DNA of 64,000 bases, from NCBI RefSeq assembly GCF_030435705.1, contig NZ_CP129381.1:1-64000 (forward strand), read 5' to 3'. Of the stretch, positions 1 to 7,807 are shown one piece after another. Every line of letters begins with the position of its first letter. Position 1 is the first letter of the stretch. This DNA is from Rhizobium sp. SSA_523 (GTDB taxonomy: Bacteria; Pseudomonadota; Alphaproteobacteria; Rhizobiales; Rhizobiaceae). The notes beneath the pieces are model-generated. The model had not been told where the DNA came from and did no database searches. It was given only the letters and a program-made list of their open reading frames with translations. The position numbers and the translations under genes were made by a program.

Positions 1-794
1 GCGACGCCGAGCAGCGGGGCCGCCAGCATGCGCCGGCCCACAAGGACGACGGCAGTCAGCGACAGGATGAGGAAGTACATGTCGAGCACGTCGGCGCTGA
101 CATAGGCGCGCTGATAGGCGTAAAGCCAGCCGGCCGTCGCGGTGATTGGCGCGGAGACCATGAACACCTTGATGCGCACCAGGCGGGGATCAATGCCGGA
201 CATGGTGGCCAGCCGCGGGTTGAGATGCACGGTCATGGCGGCCTGTCCGAGGGCGGAGCGACGGAAAGCGCCGATGACATAGATGGTGAGCGCCAGCAGT
301 CCCCAGGCTATGGGCCAGAGCGTCTTGTCCGTGCCTGCCGTATAGCCGAAGAGCCTGAAGACTGGAATTCCGGTGACACCGTCGGAACCGCCGAGAAAAG
401 CCCAGTTGGCTGCGATTGTCATGCTCACCACCGTCACGGCATAGGTGACCAGCGAGAAGACGAATTCCCTCAGATTAAGCGTGACGAGGCTGATCAGGGC
501 TGCAATGGCCAGCGAGACGACGATGGTCAGCACAAGGGTCGAAGCTGGATCGAAGTTGTAGCGGGAAGAGGCGATGGCGGTCGCATAGGCACCGGCAGCG
601 AAGAAGACCGGATGTGTGAGGCTGACTTCGCCGAGATCCGAAACGATCACGTCCAGCCCGTATGCCATGACGGCGAAGGTGGCGATGAGCACGAAGGCGC
701 TGAAGATGGCGCTTTCGCCGCCGAGCAGGCCGGGAGCCACGAGAAGGCATAGAAGCGCGAGAATCCAGAGGATGGAAGAGCCATTGTTTACCAT
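1..794 (-). CDS. livM: LivM-type branched-chain amino acid ABC permease, 3' end cut by window edge
   Basis: Inner-membrane permease subunit of a LivFGHMK-type (HAAT family) importer. The reading frame begins at an ATG at 794 and stays open to the window edge, giving about 264 residues of a protein that is usually 300-400 long. It is strongly hydrophobic, with repeated membrane segments and a conserved loop around GVTGIPVFRLFG near residue 125. The start lies one base after the LivH stop (TAATATG), so the two are translationally coupled. It is the last visible gene of the livK-G-F-H-M operon. The transported solute is unlikely to be simply leucine or valine, because the operon is paired with a CoA-thioester degradation operon. 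The family call is secure; the substrate is not. Confidence 0.9.
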   Translation of the reverse strand, partial: MVNNGSSILWILALLCLLVAPGLLGGESAIFSAFVLIATFAVMAYGLDVIVSDLGEVSLTHPVFFAAGAYATAIASSRYNFDPASTLVLTIVVSLAIAALISLVTLNLREFVFSLVTYAVTVVSMTIAANWAFLGGSDGVTGIPVFRLFGYTAGTDKTLWPIAWGLLALTIYVIGAFRRSALGQAAMTVHLNPRLATMSGIDPRLVRIKVFMVSAPITATAGWLYAYQRAYVSADVLDMYFLILSLTAVVLVGRRMLAAPLLGV

Positions 795-795
795 A

Positions 796-1662
796 TTAGT
801 GGCCTCCGATGCGCGATGACAGGCCGCTCGGACGCAGGACGAGCAGAACGATCAGGAGAACGAACATCGCCGCGGTGGAATAGGCGGCCGAGACATAAGC
901 TCCGAAAAAGGCGTTGAACAGGCCGATGCCGATGCCGGCGACATAGCTGCCTGTCACGCTGCCGATGCCGCCGAGCACGACGACGACGAATGTGATGATG
1001 ACTTCCTCGAAGCCCATCGATGTGAGGATCGGGGTGCGCGGGGCGACGAGCGATGCCGCCAGTGCCACGGCCGCACCCTCGAAGGCGAAAACGGCAAGGT
1101 AGATCTTCTGTATGTTGATACCGGCCAGCAGAGCCAATTTCGGATCTTCCGCCACCATCCGCACGAGGCGACCAAGTTCGGTCTTTTCGATCACGTATTT
1201 CAGGCCGACGAAAAATAGAATGGTGACCGCGATGATGGAAATGTCCTGCCAGGTGATCCAGAGATCGCCGATATAGATATCGCGCAGCGACAGAGGCGTA
1301 TCAAGAATCTGGCCAGTCGAGCCGAAGAACAAGGCCGCAGCGCCTTCGATGACATGGCCGAAGCCGAGCGTGACGATCATCACCGAAACGAGATCCTGTT
1401 TCACGGTCAGCTGCAGCATTGTGCGCTGCATGACATAGCCAACGGCGACTCCGACGATCATCGAGATCGGGATCGCCACCAGGTAAGGCAGGCCGTAATG
1501 CGACATGACGAACCAGGTCACAAAGGCGCCGAGCATATACATCTGCCCATGGCCGAAATTGACGAGACGCGCCACGCCGAGCAGGACGGTCCAGCCGATG
1601 GCGATCAACGCATAGGCATGGCCGAGAACCAGGCCGTTGATCAATTGCTGCGTGAAGTTCAT
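796..1662 (-). CDS. livH: LivH-type branched-chain amino acid ABC permease
   Basis: Second inner-membrane permease of the HAAT-family importer, 288 residues, the usual length. It has about eight hydrophobic segments and the family hallmark GVARLVNFGHGQ near residues 29-40. A second conserved stretch, VLGGIGSVTGSYVAG, lies near residues 230-245 and matches the EAA-like cytoplasmic loop that contacts the ATPases. The start codon overlaps the stop of the upstream ATPase gene (ATGA), and its own stop is one base from the LivM start, so it sits inside a tightly coupled operon. LivH and LivM form the heterodimeric channel. No oddities seen. Confidence 0.93.
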   Translation of the reverse strand: MNFTQQLINGLVLGHAYALIAIGWTVLLGVARLVNFGHGQMYMLGAFVTWFVMSHYGLPYLVAIPISMIVGVAVGYVMQRTMLQLTVKQDLVSVMIVTLGFGHVIEGAAALFFGSTGQILDTPLSLRDIYIGDLWITWQDISIIAVTILFFVGLKYVIEKTELGRLVRMVAEDPKLALLAGINIQKIYLAVFAFEGAAVALAASLVAPRTPILTSMGFEEVIITFVVVVLGGIGSVTGSYVAGIGIGLFNAFFGAYVSAAYSTAAMFVLLIVLLVLRPSGLSSRIGGH

Positions 1663-2408
1663 TCGCCGCCTCCCAGATAGGCCTTGGCCATGCGCGGGTC
1701 GTCCCGCATTTCCTGTGGTGAGCCGGAGGCCACTATATGGCCGCGTTCGAGCAGGATCAGCCGATCCACGACGCGGATAGCCGCTTTCACATTCTGCTCC
1801 ACCACGAGCACGCTCAGTCCCGTATCCGCGAGCTTGCGGATGGTTTCGAGCACGGTGGCCACCAGCCGAGGTGCAAGGCCGATCGACGGCTCATCGAGAA
1901 GCAGGAGCTTCGGTGCAAGTCTCAGCGCACGGGCGATGCCGAGCATCTGACGTTCTCCGCCGGAGAGCTGCCCACCCAGATGCTGGCGCCGTTCGGCGAG
2001 ATTGGGAAACAGGCTGTAGATCTCGTCCAGAGAATAGATGCGCCGGCCTTCATGATGTTTCTGCTTGGCGACATGCGCGAGATTCTCCTCAACGGTCATT
2101 GAGGCAAAGACGAGTTCGTTTTCCGGCACCAGGAGCATGCCGCGTCGTGCCCGTTCCTCGGTGGCGAGGGAATGGATGGACGTGCCGCCCAGCCAGATCT
2201 CGCCTTGCGTGCGGGGCGTGCCGCGCGACCAGCCGAGAAGCGCATTGACGAACGTGGATTTTCCGGCGCCGTTGGCGCCGACGACGCCTGCGAGTTCACC
2301 CTCAGCAAGGGAGAAATCATCGATGGCGAGGGCTCTGTTGCCTGCATATTCGACAGTCAGGCCGCGCACCTGAAGCAGGGGTGGGGAAGAGGCTGCAGCA
2401 CTCGTCAT
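1659..2408 (-). CDS. livF: LivF-type ABC transporter ATP-binding protein
   Basis: Cytoplasmic ATPase of the LivFGHMK-type importer, 249 residues. It has Walker A GANGAGKS at about residues 44-51, the signature LSGGERQ and Walker B LLLLDEPSIGL. These are followed by VLVVEQN, where LivF proteins carry Gln-Asn instead of the usual switch His. Its start overlaps the LivG stop and its stop overlaps the LivH start, both as ATGA, so expression is coupled through the whole operon. The LivF assignment over LivG rests on the shorter length and the VVEQN ending. Confidence 0.92.
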   Translation of the reverse strand: MTSAAASSPPLLQVRGLTVEYAGNRALAIDDFSLAEGELAGVVGANGAGKSTFVNALLGWSRGTPRTQGEIWLGGTSIHSLATEERARRGMLLVPENELVFASMTVEENLAHVAKQKHHEGRRIYSLDEIYSLFPNLAERRQHLGGQLSGGERQMLGIARALRLAPKLLLLDEPSIGLAPRLVATVLETIRKLADTGLSVLVVEQNVKAAIRVVDRLILLERGHIVASGSPQEMRDDPRMAKAYLGGGE

Positions 2409-3184
2409 TCGTCCCGCCCCAGATAGGCTTCCAGCACCTTCGGTTCGCGCCGTATCTCGGCCGGCGTGCCATAGGCCAGCATCCGGCCTTGATCGAGAAC
2501 GACGATATTGTCGGTCACATTCATAATGAGGTCCATGTGATGTTCGATGACCACGATCGCCATGCCAGCGGAACGCAGCGACAGCAGAAGGTCCGCCAGT
2601 TGCCGCATATCCTCTCCGCCGAGACCTGCCGCCGGTTCGTCCAGCATCAACACTCGTGCACCCGTGCCATTGGCGAGTGCGATGGAAAGCATGCGTTGCG
2701 TGCCGTAGGAGATTTCCGTCGGCATGAGGTCGTGGAAGCGCTTCTCGACGCCCATGCTTTCCAGGAGTTCCGCCGCGATCTCGCGTGTGCGGGCTGCCCG
2801 CCGCCGTTCGGAGAGCGGCAGGAAAACCGAGGCCGCGAGGCCCGTCCCGTGCTCGGGCTGGATCACCGCAATCATGTTTTCGAGAACGGTGAGGTTCTTG
2901 AAGAAGGCGTTCTGCTGGAAGGCGCGGCGCAGTCCGAAGCCGGCGAGCCGGCTGGGAGGAACCGTGCTGACGTCCCTGTCATCGATGAAGACCTTGCCGC
3001 TGCGGCTGACCATATTGGTCACCGCGTTGTAGCAGGTGCTCTTGCCGGCGCCGTTAGGTCCGATGATGCCGAGGATTTCTCCCGGACGAACTTGCCAGCT
3101 GACATCGTCGAGAGCGACCAGAGCGCCGAAGGCCACGCGCAATCCGTCCACCTTCAATGCGGCGCCGTCTATGACAGGGAGCAT
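2405..3184 (-). CDS. livG: LivG-type ABC transporter ATP-binding protein
   Basis: Partner ATPase of the LivF protein, 259 residues from the ATG at 3184. That start is preceded by GGAGGAA about 11 bases upstream. A GTG two codons earlier is an alternative, and an in-frame extension to 3292 would run into the binding-protein gene and has no family similarity. Walker A GPNGAGKS lies near residue 43, followed by the LivG-typical GLRRAFQQNAFFKNLTVLEN. The signature is ISYGTQR instead of LSGGQ, as expected for LivG, and Walker B is VLMLDEPAAGL. It is separated by only about 20 bases from the preceding binding-protein gene. Confidence 0.92.
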   Translation of the reverse strand: MLPVIDGAALKVDGLRVAFGALVALDDVSWQVRPGEILGIIGPNGAGKSTCYNAVTNMVSRSGKVFIDDRDVSTVPPSRLAGFGLRRAFQQNAFFKNLTVLENMIAVIQPEHGTGLAASVFLPLSERRRAARTREIAAELLESMGVEKRFHDLMPTEISYGTQRMLSIALANGTGARVLMLDEPAAGLGGEDMRQLADLLLSLRSAGMAIVVIEHHMDLIMNVTDNIVVLDQGRMLAYGTPAEIRREPKVLEAYLGRDE

Positions 3185-3206
3185 CTTCACAGGTTCCTCC
3201 GCCCGT

Positions 3207-4367
3207 TCAGTTGGAGCCGCTGCGGACCACGATCTTCTGGTCCTTGACATCGAACAGGTAATAATTGCTCTGCAGCTGACCATTGGCGGCAAAGGTGATG
3301 TCGCCGAGAATGGTGTTGGAAAAGCTGCCGCCGCGAATGCGCTCGGCCACCGGCTTTTTGTCCAGGCTCTTCACCTCGTTGGCGGCCATGGCCCAGACCT
3401 GCAGCGAGGCGGCTGCGAGCGCCATGAATTTATCGGGCGTGTAATCGTGCAGCGATTTCGTCTTTTCGATGAAGCGCTGATTTACCGCATTCGACTTGAA
3501 GGGTTCGACATCAGGGAAATAGATGTCGGCGCCGACCAGCCCGTCTGCGGCATCCCCGGCCACCTTGATGACGCTCGGCGCCACGGTTCCGACGGCAGCC
3601 ACCAGCTGGCCCGGCAGACGGCTGCGCTTGGCCTGGCGGATGATCGCCGGCATTCCGAGCCCTTCGTTGGCATTGATCGCCACCGTAACATCCGGATTGG
3701 CGGCCTTTACATTGGAAAGCTGGACACGGAAATCCGCCTGGTCAAACGGAAACTTCTCTTCGGCCACCTTCTCATAGGAATGGCCGATCTCCTTCAGCGC
3801 CGCCTCGATGGATGCCTGCGCGCCGTTGCCGTAGGCATCGTTCTCCGTCAGGAAGGCAATCCGGCTTGCCTTTTCTCCGGCGATGAACTTGGCGACAGCG
3901 GCGCCGTCCAGCGCATTGGAGCTGTTCAGCCGGATGGCCAGGGGATTGCCTTCACCGGACAAGATTGGGTCGGCCTTAGAAATCGCAGTGATGTCGAGGA
4001 TGTCCGCACGGGAGATTACTGGCTGCATGGCCAGCGTCACCGGGCTGTTCCAACCTTCGATGATGACGCTCACACCCTGCGAGATGAGTTCGTTGGCGCG
4101 CGACACGCCGACGGCAGGTGTGGATTCGTCGTCACGGCTGACGAGTTCGATCTTGCGCCCGAGAACGCCGCCGTCCTCGTTGATCATCGCCGCCATGGCG
4201 TCCAGCGCCCAATTCACATGCTGGCCTTGCGGTCCGGCGCCTCCGCTCAGCGGAAAGATCACGCCGACCTTGATGGGGCCGTCCTGGGCCAGGGCCGGAG
4301 CCCCAAAGCCAAGGCCGGTCGCAAGTGCCGCGCCTGCCAGGGCTGTTCCGATCGTTCTGAAAAACAT
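3207..4367 (-). CDS. LivK-like periplasmic substrate-binding protein (HAAT family)
   Basis: Periplasmic receptor of the importer, 386 residues. The start at 4367 is chosen because it has a strong GGGAGGAGG ribosome site and begins a clear signal peptide (MFFRTIG, hydrophobic core, APALAQ, cleavage near residue 27). The mature protein opens with IKVGVIFPLSGGAGPQG, the leucine-binding-protein fold start, and continues with typical Peripla_BP_6 blocks. Upstream is a candidate minus-strand promoter overlapped by a palindrome that also occurs at the divergent CoA operon. Ligand specificity cannot be read from sequence. The pairing suggests a carboxylate or aromatic/alicyclic acid, which is an inference. 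Confidence 0.9.
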   Translation of the reverse strand: MFFRTIGTALAGAALATGLGFGAPALAQDGPIKVGVIFPLSGGAGPQGQHVNWALDAMAAMINEDGGVLGRKIELVSRDDESTPAVGVSRANELISQGVSVIIEGWNSPVTLAMQPVISRADILDITAISKADPILSGEGNPLAIRLNSSNALDGAAVAKFIAGEKASRIAFLTENDAYGNGAQASIEAALKEIGHSYEKVAEEKFPFDQADFRVQLSNVKAANPDVTVAINANEGLGMPAIIRQAKRSRLPGQLVAAVGTVAPSVIKVAGDAADGLVGADIYFPDVEPFKSNAVNQRFIEKTKSLHDYTPDKFMALAAASLQVWAMAANEVKSLDKKPVAERIRGGSFSNTILGDITFAANGQLQSNYYLFDVKDQKIVVRSGSN

Positions 4368-4607
4368 GTCTGCCTCCTCCCGTTTGGTCGTCCCGCATCG
4401 CAGGACATTCCTCCAACCTATCAAGGCTCGCCTACACTCCTCCAGCGAGACCGCCTTGTCATGCCCGATCGCCCCCTGGTCCGGGAGAGAGTCATCTGCC
4501 CCTCTGCCGGCCGCGCCTGCTCTCCTTCTCCGAAGCTTGCCGCGGAAGAGCGATACGGCCCTCATCCGTTCGCTTGAAGCCTGCGGCGGATCGGCCACGT
4601 TCGAATG

Positions 4608-4623
4608 GATACCGGACAGTATG
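4608..4623 (-). promoter_or_regulatory. Operator copy 1 overlapping the livK-side promoter
   Basis: GATACCGGACAGTATG, an imperfect palindrome (ATAC...GTAT). It differs at three of sixteen positions from the perfect-armed copy at 4839-4854. On the minus strand it overlaps the spacer and the probable -10 region of a promoter whose -35 is TTGACA at 4635-4630, so a bound protein would block livK transcription. The shape is typical of TetR-family operators. The regulator itself is not identifiable in this window. Confidence 0.6.
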
Positions 4624-4831
4624 GTAATGTGTCAAGCGTTGTGGAGGTGGCACTGCTGATTGTGAGGTTTCGTGAAGCCCCACGTCGCCGTCATGAGATC
4701 AGTTCGATGTCGAAGAAAACGCTGCCAAAACAATGTTTTAAGTCTCGCCGATGCTGACACAGCCAAGACTCAAACTAGTCTTTCAGGATACGAGATTCTG
4801 AAATTTCTCCGAATCTTCCGGCAAAAACAGG

Positions 4832-4860
4832 TTGAAATCATACCGGATGGTATGTAGTTA
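4832..4860 (+). promoter_or_regulatory. Promoter with embedded palindromic operator for the CoA operon
   Basis: The -35 TTGAAA (4832-4837) is followed by a 17-base spacer and a weak -10 TAGTTA (4855-4860). The spacer is almost exactly filled by CATACCGGATGGTATG (4839-4854), whose six-base arms are perfectly inverted (CATACC/GGTATG). This is the classic layout for repression by steric block, most often by TetR-family regulators that respond to acyl-CoA intermediates. The ATG of the first gene, with GGAGGAG, is 23 bases further downstream. Confidence 0.65.
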
Positions 4861-4882
4861 TCCGGGCATGGGAGGAGAAGCC

Positions 4883-5692
4883 ATGACGTCGTCTGATGGT
4901 GCCGATGCGTTGGGAGAGGGACAAACAAATCCCGTGCGCTACGAAAAGCTGAATGCGATCGCCGTTTTGCAAATCGACAGACCTGCGGCGCGCAATGCGC
5001 TCAACCTCTCGGTTCTGACCGGTCTCGCAACCGCCTTGGCGAATGCCGATGCCGATCCGGCCATACGCTGTATGGTGCTGACGGGCGGAGCCGACGTGTT
5101 CTCGGCCGGCGCCGATATCGACATGTTGGCCGGCCATACGGCTGCGAGCTACGTGGTGTCCGCCAATCGTCGCGCGTTCGATGCCATCCGCAGCACGCGC
5201 AAACCGGTGATCGCGGCGGTTGCCGGCTATTGCCTTGGAGGCGGTTGCGAAATCGCCCTCGGTTGCGACCAGATCGTCGCGGCGGATACGGCCGTCTTCG
5301 GTCAGCCGGAAATCAATCTCGGCATCATTCCCGGAGCCGGCGGAACGCTGCTCTGGTCACCGCGGGCAGGGTCTGGAGCCCAGGCGCGCATCGCCCTTTG
5401 CGGTACGATGGTGGATGCGTTTGAAGCGAGACGTCTCGGTATTGCCGATCGTGTCGTGCCCGCGGCGGCGCTGATGCCGGCGGCAATGGAGCTTGCCGCG
5501 CAGATCGCGGCAAAGGCACCGCTCGCCGTCGAAGCCGCCAAATCCGCTGCCCGCATGGCCTGGAAGGCGCCGCTTGCTTCGGCGCTGGAGCAGGAAGTGG
5601 CGCTGATGGCGGGGCTTCTGGCAAGCGAAGATGCAGCGGAAGGCATTGCCGCCTTTTTAGAAAAGCGACCAGCCTGCTTCAAGGGATGCTGA
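4883..5692 (+). CDS. Enoyl-CoA hydratase/isomerase family protein
   Basis: Crotonase-fold enzyme that adds water to 2-enoyl-CoA thioesters or isomerises them; 269 residues, the usual length. The start at 4883 is chosen for its GGAGGAG ribosome site; an in-frame extension to 4832 overlaps the promoter. The oxyanion-hole and active-site segment GYCLGGGCEIALGCD is followed by AVFGQPEINLGIIPGAGGT. Both glutamates expected of a true hydratase (in GGGCE and GQPE) are present, so catalysis is likely. First gene of an operon of nine genes running to 12920. Its stop overlaps the possible early start of the next gene. Confidence 0.9.
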   Translation: MTSSDGADALGEGQTNPVRYEKLNAIAVLQIDRPAARNALNLSVLTGLATALANADADPAIRCMVLTGGADVFSAGADIDMLAGHTAASYVVSANRRAFDAIRSTRKPVIAAVAGYCLGGGCEIALGCDQIVAADTAVFGQPEINLGIIPGAGGTLLWSPRAGSGAQARIALCGTMVDAFEARRLGIADRVVPAAALMPAAMELAAQIAAKAPLAVEAAKSAARMAWKAPLASALEQEVALMAGLLASEDAAEGIAAFLEKRPACFKGC

Positions 5693-5694
5693 CG

Positions 5695-6267
5695 ATGAAG
5701 CCTGCGACCATTCATGTGCTCGACCTGACCGAGGACCCGGCGCCCGACGCCGTCGCTGCTCAGATCCGCAAGCTCGTCAGGACCGGGCGCGGCGATATCC
5801 TCTTGATCGAAGGGGGCCTGGATAGGCCTCTGTCAGCATCGTCCATGGGCTGGATGGGCCAGCTCGTCGATGCAGAGTTCCTGCCCGTTGTGGTGGGGGG
5901 CGGCGAGGTCCGTTCGCAAGGTCTGGCGCTTCTTCTGCTCTCGGATCGGGCCTGGCTCGCATCCGACAGCAAGGCGACGATCGGCGGCGGTTTGCTGCCG
6001 GAACTGGCCTTTTTGCGGCTCGGACCCGGCCTCGCCCGCCGCTTCGCATTTGCCGCCGAGCCGGTGGCGGAGCTTGCGCGCTGTGGTCTCGTCGAACTTT
6101 GTGCCGAGCCGATGCCAGCGGCCCGCGCGGCGCTGCAGGCGCTGCCTGCGGGAGCCGCCCTGCGTTGGCGCAAAGGCTGGCGCGCCGCCCGGGAACTGCC
6201 GGGGGCCGAGGCGCTCGCCTATGGCAGCTGGTATGATCGTGTGGAGGATAGCTACAGTGTCGACTGA
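5695..6267 (+). CDS. Short crotonase-like protein, probably catalytically dead
   Basis: 190 residues with distant crotonase-fold character: a GDILLIEGGLDRPLSASS strand-turn early on, then VVVGGGEVRSQGLALLLLSD and WLASDSKATIGGG, which align in order with the oxyanion-hole and active-site strands of enoyl-CoA hydratases. The catalytic glutamates of the hydratase upstream have no counterpart, and the protein lacks the C-terminal helical part (usual length about 260). It may be a structural or regulatory partner of the preceding hydratase, or a decayed duplicate held in the operon. An ATG at 5686 is an alternative start. Function not recognised with confidence. Confidence 0.6.
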   Translation: MKPATIHVLDLTEDPAPDAVAAQIRKLVRTGRGDILLIEGGLDRPLSASSMGWMGQLVDAEFLPVVVGGGEVRSQGLALLLLSDRAWLASDSKATIGGGLLPELAFLRLGPGLARRFAFAAEPVAELARCGLVELCAEPMPAARAALQALPAGAALRWRKGWRAARELPGAEALAYGSWYDRVEDSYSVD

Positions 6268-6637
6268 CCATCGTTTTGACGGAGACGGCCCCGACGCCAC
6301 CTGGCGCAAGCTCCTTAAGTCCGGCCTGTTCATGGTCCAGCGCTGCGATGTCTGCAATGCCCACCAGTTTCCGCCGAGCCTCGCGTGCCGGCATTGCGGC
6401 GCTGCGCGGCCGGCTTTCGTCCAGGCCTCGGGCCTTGGAACCGTCTATTCCACCACCACGGTGCGCAGCCGCGAGGGGGATTACAATGTGTCGATCATCG
6501 AACTGTCGGAAGGGCCGCGGATGATGAGCCGCGTCGAAGGTGATCCTTACGCCGTGGCCATCGGCCAGGCGGTTCAGGCGCGAATCGACGGCGGAGAACC
6601 GGCGATCATCTCCTTTGTACGAAAGGATGAAGCATGA
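6257..6637 (+). CDS. Zn-ribbon OB-fold protein (DUF35 family)
   Basis: 126 residues from a GTG at 6257, with GGAGG nine bases upstream; it overlaps the end of the preceding gene. An N-terminal rubredoxin-like zinc ribbon (CDVC at about 34-37 and CRHC at about 48-51) is followed by an OB fold beginning near GLGTVYSTTTVRS. Such proteins are obligate partners of non-canonical thiolases and aldolases: the DUF35 domain of steroid ChsH2 binds the aldolase Ltp2, and archaeal DUF35 proteins bridge thiolase and HMG-CoA synthase. It is coupled to the next gene by an ATGA overlap, which supports a physical complex with that thiolase-like protein. Confidence 0.88.
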   Translation: MSTDHRFDGDGPDATWRKLLKSGLFMVQRCDVCNAHQFPPSLACRHCGAARPAFVQASGLGTVYSTTTVRSREGDYNVSIIELSEGPRMMSRVEGDPYAVAIGQAVQARIDGGEPAIISFVRKDEA

Positions 6638-7791
6638 GCCACCACTTGCGCGGCAAGGTCGTCATTGCCGGTATCGGCAATACACGCCGCTGGAACGCCC
6701 CGGGGCGTACCGCTTTCGACCAGCTGGAAGAGGCCGCCCTGCTGGCGCTTGAGGATTGCGGAATGACGCTGAAGGATGTCGACGGCCTTTATTGTGCGCT
6801 GTCGACCTCCGGGTTGCCGGTGCTCAACATTGCCGAAAGACTGGGAATTGCGCCGCAGCTGACGCATGCCGATGGCACGATGGTGGGCGGCGCATCGTTT
6901 CTCTTCCATCTGCGATCGGCCATGTCGGCCCTTCTTGCCGGTCAATGCAAGGTGGCCCTCGTCTGTTACGGCTCCAATCAGGCGAGCGCCGGCGGTCGGC
7001 TGGTGCCGATGCCGGACCCGCAGCCCTACGAGGCTCCTTATTCCGCGCGCTATCCCCTGTCGAGCTATGCCCTTGCTGCGGCAAGGCATATGCACGAATT
7101 CGGCACCACGCGCGAGGATCTCGCCCATGTCGCCCTGTCTGCCCGGGCCTGGGCCAAGCGCAATCCGGACGCGCTGATGCGGGACGATCTGACGCTTGAC
7201 GACATCTTGTCCTCTCGCATGATCTCGGATCCGCTGAGCAAAGCTGACAGCTGCCTGGTAACGGACGGCGGAGCCGCGCTCGTGCTCACCCTGGCCGAGC
7301 GCGGCCGGGATTTGCCGCAGCTGCCGATCCATGTGCTTGGAACCGGAATAGCCCTCAGCCACCGTCAGATCGCGGCAATGCCGGATCTGGCCCGCACGGT
7401 CGCGACGCAATCTGGCGAGAGGGCCCTGGCGGCGGCCGGAATTACCTTGTCCGAGGTCGATCATGTGATGGTGTACGACGCCTTCACGATCTGCACTCTA
7501 ATGTTCCTTGAAGATCTCGGCTTCTGCGCCAAGGGAGAGGGGGGCGCCTTCGTCGCATCGGGCGCGATCGCGCCGGGCGGCAGCCTGCCGGTTAACACCA
7601 ATGGCGGCGGCCTGTCCTGCAATCATCCCGGCATGTACGGGCTTTTCACCTTGATCGAATCCGTCGAACAGCTGCGCGGAACGGCCGGCGAACGCCAGGT
7701 CGCCAATGCTCGCATTTCACTCGCGCATGCCAATGGCGGCGTCTTTTCGAGCCAGGCAACGGCCATTCTCGGCACGCCGGCAACCCTTTAA
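6634..7791 (+). CDS. Thiolase-superfamily protein (SCP-x/Ltp2-like) lacking the N-terminal Cys nucleophile
   Basis: 385 residues with the thiolase fold. Where thiolases carry the acyl-accepting Cys (CxSG-like), this protein reads GGAS at residues 85-88, so it cannot form the usual acyl-enzyme there. The C-terminal His block is kept as NTNGGGLSCNHPG (His331), and a Tyr in VYDAFT (Tyr281) sits where Ltp2-type retro-aldolases use a catalytic Tyr. Together with the coupled DUF35 protein upstream, this favours a C-C lyase/aldolase or a condensing enzyme over a classical thiolase. The start overlaps the preceding stop (ATGA). The fold is certain; the reaction is inferred. Confidence 0.85.
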   Translation: MSHHLRGKVVIAGIGNTRRWNAPGRTAFDQLEEAALLALEDCGMTLKDVDGLYCALSTSGLPVLNIAERLGIAPQLTHADGTMVGGASFLFHLRSAMSALLAGQCKVALVCYGSNQASAGGRLVPMPDPQPYEAPYSARYPLSSYALAAARHMHEFGTTREDLAHVALSARAWAKRNPDALMRDDLTLDDILSSRMISDPLSKADSCLVTDGGAALVLTLAERGRDLPQLPIHVLGTGIALSHRQIAAMPDLARTVATQSGERALAAAGITLSEVDHVMVYDAFTICTLMFLEDLGFCAKGEGGAFVASGAIAPGGSLPVNTNGGGLSCNHPGMYGLFTLIESVEQLRGTAGERQVANARISLAHANGGVFSSQATAILGTPATL

Positions 7792-7807
7792 TATGGGAGA
7801 TTTTGAC

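Larger units (their letters stand above)
4368..4882. other. 515-bp divergent intergenic region with two copies of a palindromic operator
   Basis: This region holds no credible gene. The antisense extension of livK into it is low-quality and unlike any family. It contains both divergent promoters. A minus-strand TTGACA at 4630-4635 faces livK, and a plus-strand TTGAAA at 4832-4837 faces the enoyl-CoA hydratase gene. Each promoter overlaps one copy of the same 16-bp near-palindrome (4608-4623 and 4839-4854). The middle part (about 4660-4830) is more AT-rich than its surroundings, and I see no further motif in it. Confidence 0.7.
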
